Positions 1 to 8,908 are shown, counted from the first letter of the stretch. The stretch: DNA of 64,000 nt from Paenibacillus oryzisoli (GCF_001653565.1 NZ_LYPB01000050.1:248001-312000); one strand, 5' to 3'. The notes: generated by a model not told the origin, from the letters alone. Numbers and translations are program-made.

Positions 1-1010
1 TTCTCATCTTGCTTAATTGCTTGTTGCTCATATATTTCGGCAAAACAAGTGTAGAGGTCATAGCCCGTGTAAACGATCTATTCTACCCTCTTTTTGTCGT
101 AACAACGATCATCATGCCATTGCTCTTATCAAACGAATTTTTCTTGCGGCTCACGACACCCGTACTAACGATGCCTATTCAGAACTTGACGGCAAGTTCC
201 ATTCTAACCATCGGGAGTGCTGGCGATATTTTCATTCTAGGTGCCTTTCTTCACATGCTGTCGAATAGCAATCATGTTCGTTCAGCTATTCGACATGGTT
301 CCTTGCTTGGTTTTTTCCTACTTACACTCCTGCTCTTTGTAATTATTGCCGTTCTCGGACCCAAGATGCCTGCGAATTTCTCGTACCCTAGCTATAATCT
401 GGTTCAAACGATTCATGTCACGGATTTCCTAGATCGTCTTGATCTTGTCATGCTCATGATCTGGTATCCAACGGTTGCTTCTAAAATTATTGCCATATAT
501 ATGGCTCTCCTAATCGGCATCAGTTCTCTCTTCAATGAGCGAAATTATCCGATGATTAACAAACCTATCGCATTGTTAATTGCACTAAGCACATGCCTCT
601 CCTTCAAAAGCACCACCGAGCTGCTCGCCTTCTCCAACTTCAGCTCGCCGGTTATTGTTCTGGCTTATCAGCCCTTCATCATGATCCTCCTTGTTGCATT
701 CGGGTATCGGAAGCAGCAGAAGGATCCGACTGCTTTTCCCGATTCTTCGGGAGGAACTCAAGTTAAGAAGGATCCGAAACAGAATTCAGGTAAACTGAGC
801 CAACGCCTAACCTACACGCAATGGCTGTGGGGAGGAAATTTCGCTTTGGCTATCTGCGTAGCTTTTGTTCTGCTCGGTCTTATGCTAGGCGAAAAATCCG
901 CCATGATTGGTATGATTTGCGCGGTAGGCTTCGGCACTTGCTTACTTCTGGCGAACTTGTTCACGTATATGGAACTCACCAAGCTGAAGCAAGCCGATAG
1001 CAGCAACTAG
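1..1010 (+). CDS. GerAB-type spore germination permease, 5' truncated by window edge
   Basis: The frame is open to the left edge, so the N-terminus is missing. The visible part is an integral membrane protein with about eight hydrophobic segments. It resembles the B subunit of germinant receptors (GerAB/GerKB, APC superfamily), which binds the germinant in the spore inner membrane. The segment around VMLMIWYPTVASKIIAIYM and the NERNYPMIN loop fit the C-terminal half of such permeases. The tail beyond the usual family end is odd: a hydrophilic linker with PDSSGGTQVKKDPKQNSGK is followed by two more hydrophobic segments, so the protein may be longer than a normal GerAB. The A and C subunit genes would lie outside the window. 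The family call is fairly sure and the receptor type unknown. Confidence 0.72.
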   Translation, partial: LILLNCLLLIYFGKTSVEVIARVNDLFYPLFVVTTIIMPLLLSNEFFLRLTTPVLTMPIQNLTASSILTIGSAGDIFILGAFLHMLSNSNHVRSAIRHGSLLGFFLLTLLLFVIIAVLGPKMPANFSYPSYNLVQTIHVTDFLDRLDLVMLMIWYPTVASKIIAIYMALLIGISSLFNERNYPMINKPIALLIALSTCLSFKSTTELLAFSNFSSPVIVLAYQPFIMILLVAFGYRKQQKDPTAFPDSSGGTQVKKDPKQNSGKLSQRLTYTQWLWGGNFALAICVAFVLLGLMLGEKSAMIGMICAVGFGTCLLLANLFTYMELTKLKQADSSN

Positions 1011-1060
1011 GGCGAACCGCTACGTGAAATTCAATTTGGAGGAATGCTTATAACGAATTG

Positions 1061-1087
1061 AAAAAGCACCCGCCTCAGCAGGTGCCT
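1061..1087 (-). terminator. Rho-independent terminator of the ParM-like gene
   Basis: Read on the minus strand, the stem AGGCACC / GGTGCTT (one G-T pair) encloses a loop of about ten bases and is followed by a T run. It lies just past the stop codon of the ParM-like gene. On the plus strand the T run is poor, so it probably serves only the minus-strand gene. Confidence 0.6.
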
Positions 1088-1093
1088 TGTAAG

Positions 1094-2185
1094 TTAAACA
1101 GGAACTGATTGATTTAAACGGCTTTTCGCGACCTTCAAGTAGCCATTAACGTTCAGGAATTCACTATCGTTCGTGAACCGCAATTTCATTGCTCCTGCCG
1201 CGTCTTGAATATACGGCTTCAGCGCACTTGCACCGCCGCCAATGACGTAAAAGCATTGAATGTCTGGGCATTTGCGCCAGCGCTTCTTGATCATCTCGAC
1301 CATGCGTACAGCAGCTCGGCGGAAGTGTAGATCTACGATGGGCCGAATATCTACTTGGCCTTCTCCTGGAAGTTGAATCGTGAATTGACGATTCTTCACG
1401 CGTTGCGCAAGCTTCGCTCGGCTTGGGAACAAGTGACCGTAGGCATCTTCCACGTCACGAATAATAGCATCCAAATACGTTGCAATACCGATCTGCTCGC
1501 CATGGCTGAAATGGTTATCAATCGCCATGCGTTTGATGACTGGGAAATCCGTCGTCAAGGCACCGATTTCGCAGACGCCGATGCATCCGTTGTATATTTC
1601 TTCATCTTTTACCTGCAAGCTGTCGTGTGTTGCCATATGGAACATGGCCGCAGCACCTTCAATAGAGACAGCTACTTTGCGGATCGAAACCTTAATTTTA
1701 CGGTTATGGAACTGTGGTGTGGAAAGGAATGTTACTTCGTGCTCACCTAGAAGTCGATGTTCAAATGTCTGACTATATTTCGGGAAAGAACGAACAGGCA
1801 AACCCGTACCCAACGTGTATTCAACTTCGTCCACATTGCCATAGCCAGGGTTAACCCCTTGATTCGTGAGACCCTGATAAGCAAGTGCAGTCAATGCTAC
1901 AATGAGGGATTGATCCGATAGTGCTTTATTGTCCGTATCTTCTAGCTCTAGGTTATCCTCGTGCTCTAATGCGAGCTGACCTACGAAATACCGCTGATTC
2001 CTCTGTGAAAGACTTGGACTGTAGATAACAACATCCAGTGCTTTCCAAGGTAAATCTTCTTCTTGCAAAATGTGTCTTTCGTAGCCCGGCGCTATAATAT
2101 TCGGAATGACTAGTGGTTCTCTAGACCCATCCAGCACCAGCTTAATACTATCGTTCCCTATGTCAATACCTGCAAGCTTAATCAT
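1094..2185 (-). CDS. ParM/StbA-like actin-family ATPase
   Basis: This 363-residue protein has the actin/Hsp70 nucleotide-binding signatures in order: phosphate-1 motif GIDIGNDSIKL at the N-terminus, a phosphate-2-like motif GVCEIGALTTDF near residue 210, and the adenosine motif VIGGGASALKPYI near residue 315. It matches the ParM/StbA/Alp group of polymerising actins rather than MreB. Plasmid ParM works with an adaptor ParR and a centromere; no ParR-like gene or centromere-like iteron lies next to it, so its role is open (filament or cell-shape scaffold are possibilities). The ATG at 2185 is preferred over the GTG at 2197 because GGAGG lies five bases before it. It is divergent from the M23-bactofilin genes, with about 200 bp shared upstream. 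Confidence 0.8.
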   Translation of the reverse strand: MIKLAGIDIGNDSIKLVLDGSREPLVIPNIIAPGYERHILQEEDLPWKALDVVIYSPSLSQRNQRYFVGQLALEHEDNLELEDTDNKALSDQSLIVALTALAYQGLTNQGVNPGYGNVDEVEYTLGTGLPVRSFPKYSQTFEHRLLGEHEVTFLSTPQFHNRKIKVSIRKVAVSIEGAAAMFHMATHDSLQVKDEEIYNGCIGVCEIGALTTDFPVIKRMAIDNHFSHGEQIGIATYLDAIIRDVEDAYGHLFPSRAKLAQRVKNRQFTIQLPGEGQVDIRPIVDLHFRRAAVRMVEMIKKRWRKCPDIQCFYVIGGGASALKPYIQDAAGAMKLRFTNDSEFLNVNGYLKVAKSRLNQSVPV

Positions 2186-2383
2186 GTGTGCCTCCACTCC
2201 AAATCTACAGCTTCTGTAATTGTCTTGTTAAATTCGATCATATACGACAGGATTCCTTCCTACTTTAGACTCATTTTACTAGGACTAGTAGGCAAGAAGG
2301 CAGGTTTTTAGCAAAATATGACGAATCATGTACAGAACTTCACTTTACCAAAATCAACCATGACAGGAGTTAATTCAGACCTT

Positions 2384-3520
2384 ATGAAGCTTAAGTGGAA
2401 ACCTGAAATAAACAGCTCCACCGTCGATTCAGGACGGGGGCGTTTATCTAAAAATATAGCAAACATATTACGTGGAACATATAAATCCTTATGTTTCAAA
2501 AAACTGACACTGGTTATCATACCAGACGCTACTAATCAATCAGTCGTCAGGTTTCGCATCCCCCATTTAGCGGCTTATATCGCGGCGGCATGCTTTTCCG
2601 TGCTCATGCTGATTTCCATATCGATTTACTTTGTACACGCACATACGGTCAAACAGGCAAGTGACCTGCAATCGAAACTAAGCGGAGTGAATCAGCAATG
2701 GAGCGCAACCCTTTCTTCTAAGAATGAAGCTATCGAACTTCTGCAAAATGAAGTGATTCAACTGTCCCAGCAAGCTGAACAGATGAAAACGCAGGTCGAA
2801 GAAGTGAAGAAGCTTGAGAGTGATCTTAAGACAATCGCTGGCATTGATCACGAACCTAGCAACGTAGCCGTTGCAAGCAATTCTTCCGTAGACAAGGCTA
2901 AGAAAGATGACAATCAGCCGATAGCCGGTGAATCTCCTCCTTCAACTGGTGTAGGTGGAAGCCCCAATCCCGTTTCACAGGATATTATTCTTAAACTAGG
3001 TCATGATACGCTCGCTTCCTTCACGGCTCTGAATGGTGAAGTACAAGCGTTGCAAACGAATTTAACCGCAACGAAACAGAAAGTGGCCGACAAGCAGGAG
3101 CAGCTTCGTATTACACCGACATTATGGCCAACTAGCACGAAGGTAGTTACTTCCCCTTTTGGCTACCGATCCGATCCTTTTACCAAAATACCGAGCTATC
3201 ATTCTGGGATTGATTTCGGGGCTCATGAGAATGATCCCGTATATGCAACAGCTGCTGGTAAAGTCGTCAGTACAGGCAAGGACATTTACCACGGTAATAA
3301 CATTGTGATTGAGCATGCCAAGGGCTTACGCACTTGGTATATGCATTTAAATAAAATCCTAGTTAACAAAGGTGATTCCGTTGAAAAAGGCGGTACGATC
3401 GGCTTAGTCGGATCTACAGGCCGAAGCACAGGGGCCCATCTCCACTATGAAGTACTCAAAAACGGCGAAAGCGTCGATCCCAAGCCTTATCTGAAATCGA
3501 TTCGAAAGGATGACAACTAA
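2384..3520 (+). CDS. Membrane-anchored M23 (LytM-type) endopeptidase with coiled coil, paralogue 1
   Basis: A bitopic cell-wall protein: a short cytoplasmic N-terminus, one membrane segment (AAYIAAACFSVLMLISISIY), a coiled coil rich in Q, E and K, a Ser/Pro/Gly linker and a C-terminal M23 domain. The zinc and catalytic motifs are visible: HSGIDFG (HxxxD), YMHLNK and GAHLHYEV (HxH). M23 enzymes cut peptidoglycan cross-bridges or stems. It is a paralogue of the protein at 21732-22748, which starts MKFIWGKKELTFMIIP; here MKLKWK is followed by about 32 extra residues before KKLTLVIIP, and these coincide with a palindromic repeat at 2407-2470. That alignment supports the ATG at 2384 (GGAG 14 bases upstream). 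The ATG at 2318 is the alternative, giving 400 residues. The bactofilin gene follows immediately. Confidence 0.82.
   Translation: MKLKWKPEINSSTVDSGRGRLSKNIANILRGTYKSLCFKKLTLVIIPDATNQSVVRFRIPHLAAYIAAACFSVLMLISISIYFVHAHTVKQASDLQSKLSGVNQQWSATLSSKNEAIELLQNEVIQLSQQAEQMKTQVEEVKKLESDLKTIAGIDHEPSNVAVASNSSVDKAKKDDNQPIAGESPPSTGVGGSPNPVSQDIILKLGHDTLASFTALNGEVQALQTNLTATKQKVADKQEQLRITPTLWPTSTKVVTSPFGYRSDPFTKIPSYHSGIDFGAHENDPVYATAAGKVVSTGKDIYHGNNIVIEHAKGLRTWYMHLNKILVNKGDSVEKGGTIGLVGSTGRSTGAHLHYEVLKNGESVDPKPYLKSIRKDDN
2407..2470. repeat. Palindromic element, copy 1 (inside the M23 coding region)
   Basis: Imperfect palindrome running from AATAAAC through CCGTC-GATTCA-GGACGG to GCGTTTATC, then an A/T-rich tail. 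Over 64 bases without gaps it matches the copy at 29628-29691 at 51 positions by my count. It is read in frame as INSSTVDSGRGRLSKNIANI in the N-terminal tail of the M23 protein. Confidence 0.65.
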
Positions 3521-3521
3521 C

Positions 3522-3974
3522 ATGTTCAAAAAAACAAAAAACCTCATGAATCCAAATACAACCGATACATTGATCGGTGAGGGAACAAGCTTTGAAGGCC
3601 GAATTAAATCAGAGGCGAGTATTCGGATTGAAGGCGGAATTACCGGCGATATCGATTGCGCGGGCGACGTCATTATCGGCGAGCATGGTGTCGTGAAATC
3701 CAATATTTCCGCACGAGATGTGGTTCTAGCTGGAAGCGTTCAAGGGAATATTACGACCAAAGGCAAGCTAACTATTACTTCTACAGGGGCTCTGCATGGC
3801 AATATTAGCGCTGCTTCTTTCATCATCGAGGAAGGCGGCGTCTTCCAAGGCAGCAGCAAAATGGAAACGAAATCTGCCGTTCCTGTACCTGTACCAAATA
3901 ATGAAAATGAAACAGGGAGTCGACCTGCTGCTCCTCCTGAAAATATGTACAAAGGCAATACAGTGGCCATGTAA
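3522..3974 (+). CDS. Bactofilin, paralogue 1
   Basis: A 150-residue bactofilin (polymer-forming cytoskeletal family). The centre is a right-handed beta-helix of short repeats such as SIRIEGGITGDIDCAGDVIIGEHGVVKSNISARDVVLAGSVQ, broken here only for description; the N- and C-termini are polar and presumably disordered. Bactofilins assemble without nucleotide and recruit wall enzymes, often a neighbouring M23 peptidase. The start at 3522 is chosen over the ATG at 3510 because GAAAGGA lies 11 bases upstream, the paralogous pair at 22745 has the same layout, and both proteins then have exactly 150 residues. It begins one base after the M23 stop codon, so the two genes are surely co-expressed. Confidence 0.88.
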   Translation: MFKKTKNLMNPNTTDTLIGEGTSFEGRIKSEASIRIEGGITGDIDCAGDVIIGEHGVVKSNISARDVVLAGSVQGNITTKGKLTITSTGALHGNISAASFIIEEGGVFQGSSKMETKSAVPVPVPNNENETGSRPAAPPENMYKGNTVAM

Positions 3975-4057
3975 CGCCTAACCGCTAGGATTGATGCTTT
4001 CCGCATGATATACTAGTTGGAAATTCATTTCTAACTGATGTAGGAGACACGGGAACT

Positions 4058-4792
4058 ATGAGAGAACAATCCATCCTATTTGATCTAGATGACACGTTGG
4101 TGCATTGCAATAAATATTTTGACTTTGTAATCGATCAGTTCGTTGATCTCATGCTGACCTGGTATTCAGGGCATGGCCTAACGAAGCAGGACATTCGGCA
4201 AAAACAGTTGCAAATCGACCTTGCTGGTATTCAAATTCACGGCTTTATGCCAGAGCGGTTTCCGCAATCGTTTGTTGAAACCTACCAATGGTTCGCGCAG
4301 CACTATAACCGTCCTGTCAGCAGCAAAGAAGTAGACTGGCTGATGCAGCTCGGGCATACTGTCTATAGTTACACCGTGGAGCCTTATCCGCTGATGAATG
4401 AAACCCTACACAAGCTCGTGCAAGCTGGTCACAACTTGTTTCTGTATACAGGCGGAGATGTTTCGATTCAAATGAAGAAAATCAAGGATGTCGGGCTCGA
4501 CCAATTTTTCCAAGACCGCATCTTCGTCACTGTTCATAAGACCCGTGAGTTTATGAATACATTAATGAACGAAAAACAATTCGACCGAGACCACACGTGG
4601 ATGATCGGCAACTCGATCACAACAGACGTTCTGCCAGCACTCCATGCCGGTATCCATGCGATTCATATTCCCGTTGTTGACGATTGGGTATTTAACAACG
4701 GGACGATCGACGTCACGCCGAAGGGCGCGTTCTATCAGTTGCCTTCCCTGCTGGAAGTACCGGAGGCTATCCAATCGTATACGAAGAAATAA
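4058..4792 (+). CDS. HAD-superfamily hydrolase
   Basis: A 244-residue haloacid-dehalogenase-type phosphatase. Motif I is DLDDT (residues 9-13, nucleophile D9 and acid D11), motif II lies in FLYTGG, motif III lysine is in the MKKIKD or HKTRE segment, and motif IV is GNSITTDV. The insertion between motifs I and II is mostly helical, a C1-type cap. The substrate cannot be read from the sequence. It lies 83 bp behind the bactofilin gene with its own GTAGGAG ribosome site and ends in a strong terminator, so it may be last in that operon or have its own promoter. Confidence 0.8.
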   Translation: MREQSILFDLDDTLVHCNKYFDFVIDQFVDLMLTWYSGHGLTKQDIRQKQLQIDLAGIQIHGFMPERFPQSFVETYQWFAQHYNRPVSSKEVDWLMQLGHTVYSYTVEPYPLMNETLHKLVQAGHNLFLYTGGDVSIQMKKIKDVGLDQFFQDRIFVTVHKTREFMNTLMNEKQFDRDHTWMIGNSITTDVLPALHAGIHAIHIPVVDDWVFNNGTIDVTPKGAFYQLPSLLEVPEAIQSYTKK

Positions 4793-4794
4793 CA

Positions 4795-4841
4795 AGAACG
4801 ATCCCCCGGTGAAAGCTGAACCGGAAGGATCGTTCTTTGTT
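4795..4841. terminator. Bidirectional terminator
   Basis: Long hairpin AGAACGATCC / GGATCGTTCT with an inner CCGGT / ACCGG stem, followed by TTGTTT on the plus strand and TTGTTATTTC on the minus strand. It separates the HAD gene from the convergent ABC permease gene. Confidence 0.85.
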
Positions 4842-4869
4842 TAGCATGGACGACACAGCAGAAGCCCTC

Positions 4870-5808
4870 TTATGCTGCCACATCGCGTCTGCGAAATATT
4901 TCCCAGGAAAGCACGTTGAATAATAAGAAATGGAGAATGAGCACAGTGATGGAGAATCCCAAGGTCATTCCTTCAGCCAACGGTTGTCCCTCTAGATACT
5001 GCGTGAGATCCGTATTCGCGAATAGGTAATATTTGCCCCATGTGTATCGCATCAACACGATCGTGATGATTTGACCAGCGAACATGATGAAAATACTAAG
5101 ACCTATCGCTAGAGAAGCGCTGCGAAACACTGTCGAGATCATAAAGGCCAGCGTGACGATCATGACGAGCTCAATCAGTTTAAATCCATATGTTGCGAAC
5201 ACATAGAGGAGCATGTTCTTCTCCAGTACTTGTCCAGCATCGTTGACTGTTAAATGCGGCAGATTTAATCTCCCAAAGCCATATACGAAGCCGTTAACAA
5301 TCAAGGCTGTAATAAATAAGAGAATCAATAAGGTAGCAGCAAATATCAAGGTTGTCAGATACTTCGATAACAGAATCTTGGCCCTGCTGGCAGGACGAAT
5401 GAGCAGCAGCTTGATGGTCCCCCAAGTAAACTCCCCTGCCACCATATCACCGGCAATAATAACGGCGAATAAGGTCACAACCAGCACAATTAAACCTGCT
5501 GCAGTCATCATTCCTCCCCACAGCGTATTCTCCATAGGCGGATAATTATGATCCAGCATGTATTGCTGAAGCGCACTATCTTCACGCATTTGCTGCTTAA
5601 ACTTCTCTGGAATATCGGCGTTGGCCAGCTCCGTCTTATTATGCTGAATCGTTTCTGCAGCGCGCACCTTCCAGCTATCGTCTTTCTGATAGTCCGAATG
5701 TGATAACACACCTGTTAGTACAACAATCGCAACTAACAGAATCGCTAGAATCCATGTCCGGAGGCGATGATAAATTTTCATATGCTCATTCTTGATGAGA
5801 TTAAGCAA
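4870..5808 (-). CDS. ABC-2 type exporter permease
   Basis: About 312 residues with six hydrophobic segments and a long extracytoplasmic loop after the first, which is typical of ABC-2 permeases paired with NatA/BcrA-type ATPases. The N-terminal LLNLIKNEHMKIYHRLRTW is the usual cytoplasmic entry sequence of this group. The TTG at 5808 has GGGAAG eight bases upstream; the GTG at 5817 is an alternative. The gene overlaps the end of the ATPase gene by 8 to 17 bases, so translation is coupled. The substrate is unknown; lipids, peptides or antimicrobials are known for the family. Confidence 0.85.
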   Translation of the reverse strand: MLNLIKNEHMKIYHRLRTWILAILLVAIVVLTGVLSHSDYQKDDSWKVRAAETIQHNKTELANADIPEKFKQQMREDSALQQYMLDHNYPPMENTLWGGMMTAAGLIVLVVTLFAVIIAGDMVAGEFTWGTIKLLLIRPASRAKILLSKYLTTLIFAATLLILLFITALIVNGFVYGFGRLNLPHLTVNDAGQVLEKNMLLYVFATYGFKLIELVMIVTLAFMISTVFRSASLAIGLSIFIMFAGQIITIVLMRYTWGKYYLFANTDLTQYLEGQPLAEGMTLGFSITVLILHFLLFNVLSWEIFRRRDVAA

Positions 5809-6736
5809 TAGGATCACTTCCCGTCATTTCTAAAAATTGATCTTCCAGCGACTTCGCCGATTTACGTATGCCGTAAATGGCAATGCCCGCCTCAACAAAA
5901 CGCTTATTCCATCCGGCGGTTTCTTCTTTATCCAGCTGCATAACCAGTTCGTTATCAACAACTTCAGCTTGGATACCATGCTCAGAGACGATTTTCAACG
6001 CCTGCTGTACAGCATCTACTTCGTAAACAACCCGGTGTTTGCCATCTTCCCTGACGAATTCCTTGATAAGTCTAACATCGACTAGCTTCCCATTCTGAAT
6101 AATGGCCACACGATCACACATCAGTTCCATCTCTGCTAATAGATGCGAAGAAACGATAACAGAAATACCTTCTTCTCGGGTAAGCTTACGCAAATGATCG
6201 CGAAGCTCACGAATACCTGCTGGATCCAATCCATTGGTAGGCTCGTCCAGTATCAGAACTGATGGCTTATGCAGAAGCGCTTGCGCGATGCCTAAGCGTT
6301 GCCGCATCCCCAAGGAGTACGTCTTAACCTTGTCATGAATGCGATTCGTCATCCCGACAAGCTCGATGACCTCCTCGATTCGCTCATCGCCAATACCTGG
6401 AATCATCCTGGCATAATGCACCAAATTGTTGTATCCGCTCAAAAATTTATACATTTCCGGATTCTCTACAATCGCTCCAATATGGCGAATCGCCTGTTCA
6501 AAATGCGTGCGAACGGAATAACCGCCTATTCGGATATCCCCCTCGGAAATCGACATCAATCCAACGATCATACGGATGGTCGTCGTTTTACCCGCGCCAT
6601 TTGGTCCGAGAAAACCGAACACCTCGCCGCGCGGCACAACGAAACTCAACTTATCAATTATGGTCTTAGAACCAATCCGTTTGGATATACGATCCACCTG
6701 TACGATAGGCGCGGCAACTTCTTGTGATGTTGACAT
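5801..6736 (-). CDS. ABC transporter ATP-binding protein (BcrA/NatA type)
   Basis: 311 residues. Walker A GPNGAGKT, signature YSLGMRQRL, Walker B VLILDEPTNGLD and switch histidine in SSHLLAEM are all present, followed by a C-terminal domain of about 90 residues as in drug-type exporters. The ATG at 6736 is chosen because GAGAGGAG lies seven bases upstream; the longer frame to 6763 has no ribosome site. It forms a two-gene exporter with the permease at 4870-5808. The divergent kinase and regulator genes at 6953-8908 are the nearest candidates for its control, by position only. Confidence 0.9.
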   Translation of the reverse strand: MSTSQEVAAPIVQVDRISKRIGSKTIIDKLSFVVPRGEVFGFLGPNGAGKTTTIRMIVGLMSISEGDIRIGGYSVRTHFEQAIRHIGAIVENPEMYKFLSGYNNLVHYARMIPGIGDERIEEVIELVGMTNRIHDKVKTYSLGMRQRLGIAQALLHKPSVLILDEPTNGLDPAGIRELRDHLRKLTREEGISVIVSSHLLAEMELMCDRVAIIQNGKLVDVRLIKEFVREDGKHRVVYEVDAVQQALKIVSEHGIQAEVVDNELVMQLDKEETAGWNKRFVEAGIAIYGIRKSAKSLEDQFLEMTGSDPIA

Positions 6737-6952
6737 TCGACATCTCCTCTCATTTTTAACCAATATAATCCAATCCTACCCTATCTGACTTCCAATGTCA
6801 TGCCCTGTGGGTTCAAGCAACCTCAGCGAGAGCCCACAAGTAATTGCGAGGGCATGGTGGTCATACTCAATCATATGACTGCGCTCACTATGGCTTTTTC
6901 CTAATTTTATGTACAATGGAAGGATAAGATCTGTCAGTAAAGGAGTTCCTCT

Positions 6953-8155
6953 ATGATCCAACGAAGACCGTGGCACGGTGTGGAATGGTCACTGTTCATC
7001 GTCCTGACCGGCGCTGCACTGCTTGGTTTACTATATAGCTGCCTTCACATCTATGAACAACCATTCTCCCACATCCTATTAACCATATTTGCTATTTTAC
7101 TCTCATACGGGGTTCCTTTTATATTCTGGCGACCCCACTATGTTAATCCGACATGTTATCCAATTGCGGTTCTACTCACGGGCATTCCCCTGCAAATTTA
7201 TTTAGCCTGGATGGAGCAGGATGCGTTACTTACCATTAATTGCCCAATTATGGTCATTGGATTCCTCACCGATCGAAAAAATGCGTGGTGGACCGCCCCT
7301 ATCTTCATGTTAGGCATGCCGATGACCTATTTCTTCCTTCTGCATAGCGGTATGGGCGTCGGACAACTATTTAGCTTTATCCTGAATGCTGTTCTCTTCT
7401 TTGCAATCGGGCTAAGCTTGCAACGTGCCGTTACTTCCAACGAGAAGACAGAGAAACTGCTAGGTGAGAACCAACGTCAATACCATTTGATTCATGAGCA
7501 AAATAATGTCCTTGAACAGTACGCGAATCAGATTGAGCAGCTTACTTTAGTTGAAGAGCGCAATCGGATGGCTCGTGAGCTGCATGATACCGTAGGACAT
7601 ACATTTACATCCGTTATCATGGGTATGGATGCGGTCTCGTATCTCATCGAGGTTTCGCCAGAGAAAGCCAAGCAAAAACTCGACGTCCTGCGCAACGTAA
7701 CCCGAGGTGGCCTAGAAGAAGTACGCCGCAGCATTCACCAGATGGTCCCCCAAGAGGGCGATATGCTGTTATCCCAGCAACTGTCACGGCTTGCGAATGA
7801 ATTTGCCTTACATACAGGAACACAGATTCACTTCACGACAGTCAGTGACGAGTTTGAAATTCCCAAACAAACCAAGCTTTCATTAATTCGCTGCCTACAG
7901 GAATCGCTGACAAACGCTAAGCGCCATGGCAAAGCCGGTTCGATTGAAATCGTACTCACCTATGCCGATGACCAAGTCTCTCTTCGCATAGAGGATGATG
8001 GTGTTGGTAGCGACCAATTGAAAATGGGCTTCGGGATTACCGCGATGCAAGAACGAATAACAGCGCTGCAAGGCACATTGCAGGTACGCTCCTTCCCTGA
8101 GAAAGGAACCGTTGTTCATTGTTTTATTCCTGTTAAACGTTTTCCGACGTTTTAG
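6953..8155 (+). CDS. Sensor histidine kinase, HisKA_3 (LiaS/DesK-like) family
   Basis: 400 residues. The first 155 residues hold five to six membrane segments without a large external domain, suggesting that it senses the membrane or works with a partner. A coiled-coil linker precedes the phospho-acceptor motif ERNRMARELHDTVGH (H211) of HisKA_3 kinases, and an HATPase domain follows with N-box SLTNAKRHGKA and G-box IEDDGVGSD and MGFGITAMQERI. AAAGGAG stands eight bases before the ATG. The LuxR-type regulator gene follows 69 bp later. DesK, LiaS and YxjM kinases have this plan. Confidence 0.88.
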   Translation: MIQRRPWHGVEWSLFIVLTGAALLGLLYSCLHIYEQPFSHILLTIFAILLSYGVPFIFWRPHYVNPTCYPIAVLLTGIPLQIYLAWMEQDALLTINCPIMVIGFLTDRKNAWWTAPIFMLGMPMTYFFLLHSGMGVGQLFSFILNAVLFFAIGLSLQRAVTSNEKTEKLLGENQRQYHLIHEQNNVLEQYANQIEQLTLVEERNRMARELHDTVGHTFTSVIMGMDAVSYLIEVSPEKAKQKLDVLRNVTRGGLEEVRRSIHQMVPQEGDMLLSQQLSRLANEFALHTGTQIHFTTVSDEFEIPKQTKLSLIRCLQESLTNAKRHGKAGSIEIVLTYADDQVSLRIEDDGVGSDQLKMGFGITAMQERITALQGTLQVRSFPEKGTVVHCFIPVKRFPTF

Positions 8156-8224
8156 ATTTTAGTACCACTTAAACCCTGCAAGCCCCACAGACCGCTTAAA
8201 TAGCTGTTACAAGGAGGATTTACG

Positions 8225-8908
8225 ATGACTATTAACCAAGCTCCGCTCAAACTACTACTGGTCGATGATCAAGATTTAATACGTGAAAGCTTGCACATTG
8301 TACTGGGCATGGACCCCGAAATAGAAGTTGTAGGCTTAGCCGAAAATGGGCAAGTCGCTGTCCAGCTAAGTGAAGACATGCAACCCGATGTCGTTCTCAT
8401 GGACATTCACATGCCGATCATGGATGGCGTTGAAGCTACACGTCGAATTAAGTCTGCTTGGCCGCATATTCGTGTTATCATTTTGACCACATTCCAAGAA
8501 ATTGGCTATGTTGTCGATGCACTTAGTGCAGGAGCAGAAGGTTATTTGCTCAAAGCTATTCATCCCAAAGAGTTAGCCACGGGAATCAAATGGGTTCATA
8601 GAGGCGGCACCTTAATTCCGCATGATATCGCCAAAATGCTCGTTCAGCAGGCACGCGATGGCGGTAGTGGTGGTTCTTCCGAGGATAAAGAAGAGATCAG
8701 CGTTCGCACAGAGACGTATGGTCTCAGTGAGCGCGAGCTGCAGGTGCTTCACAGTATTGCCGACGGCCTCAATAACCGTGAAATCGCCGAGAAGTTATTC
8801 TTGTCCGAGGGGACCGTGAAAAATTACATTTCCAATATATACTCGAAAATGGACGTTCGAGACCGAGTTCAAGCATCAAAAAAAGCGCATGATGAAGGGA
8901 TTCTGTAA
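8225..8908 (+). CDS. Response regulator, NarL/LuxR family
   Basis: 227 residues. The receiver domain has the acidic pair in LLVDDQD, phospho-acceptor D60 in DVVLMDIHMPIMDG, the switch threonine in ILTTFQE and the conserved lysine in YLLKAI. The C-terminal LuxR helix-turn-helix reads LSERELQVLHSIADGLNNREIAEKL and so on. AAGGAGG lies seven bases before the ATG. It is the partner of the kinase at 6953-8155. Likely targets include its own operon or the divergent ABC exporter, which is inference from position. Confidence 0.9.
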   Translation: MTINQAPLKLLLVDDQDLIRESLHIVLGMDPEIEVVGLAENGQVAVQLSEDMQPDVVLMDIHMPIMDGVEATRRIKSAWPHIRVIILTTFQEIGYVVDALSAGAEGYLLKAIHPKELATGIKWVHRGGTLIPHDIAKMLVQQARDGGSGGSSEDKEEISVRTETYGLSERELQVLHSIADGLNNREIAEKLFLSEGTVKNYISNIYSKMDVRDRVQASKKAHDEGIL

